From positions 60,001 through 124,000 of the forward strand of contig CAUYUJ010005747.1 of the NCBI GenBank assembly GCA_963575745.1: a DNA stretch of 64,000 nt. Direction: 5' to 3'. Within the stretch, counting starts at the first letter, position 1; the number at the start of each line of letters is the position of its first letter. The notes beneath the pieces are model-generated. The model did not search any database. It had not been told where the DNA came from and saw only the letters and a program-made list of their open reading frames with translations. This stretch comes from Prorocentrum cordatum (taxonomy: Eukaryota > Sar > Dinophyceae > Prorocentrales > Prorocentraceae). A program made the position numbers and the translations under genes. Shown here one piece after another: positions 63,980-64,000 of the stretch.

Positions 63980-64000
63980 GTCTCACGACCAACACCCTCA

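Overview
The window looks like nuclear DNA of a dinoflagellate. This is inferred from family content and style, not from a marker gene. It is GC-rich and repeat-dominated, it carries several non-LTR retrotransposon families plus a Ty1/copia element with a long accessory region, and it has huge triplet-repeat tracts and very few intact host-like genes. I found no rRNA, tRNA, spliced-leader gene, CRISPR array or bacterial-type operon. Most coding regions are split by small frameshifts or single stops, so either these are decaying copies or the assembly keeps long-read indel errors.

Layout. 0.2-12.4 kb is one giant coding-type tandem repeat: 84-bp units (28 residues), then a Gln/His/Asp block, then a Pro-rich or Asp-Ala-Leu block, then 81-bp units (27 residues), with a 1.9-kb internal tandem duplication. 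Several frames are open at once. Codon-position variation in the first part favours a His/Gln/Asp/Arg-rich frame over the longer Ser/Thr-rich one. 12.4-13.9 kb is GC-rich spacer with a near-perfect 48-nt hairpin. 13.9-17.3 kb is a broken R2-type LINE (zinc motifs, reverse transcriptase, restriction-like endonuclease). 17.3-20.7 kb is satellite and triplet-repeat DNA. 20.7-28.5 kb holds two frameshifted host-like genes of unknown family on the minus strand (21.3-22.8 and 26.2-27.6 kb) and an 860-bp direct duplication.

28.7-62.8 kb is a higher-order repeat array. It alternates two composite units (called A and B here) that share a start box and a 150-bp satellite. Three retrotransposons lie in it: an APE-type LINE with an RNase H domain (32.7-38.1 kb, minus), a second APE-type LINE with its own ORF1 (39.3-43.9 kb, minus), and a complete, young Ty1/copia element (50,569-58,813, minus) with 262-bp LTRs differing at 3 sites, a 5-bp target duplication, an initiator-Met-tRNA-type primer site, and Gag, protease, integrase, RT and RNase H, plus an accessory SPPC/EHP region. 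The last 1.2 kb has two small minus-strand ORFs, one with a signal-peptide-like start.

The elements are independent genomic parasites living in or beside the array; no operon or shared pathway is apparent.
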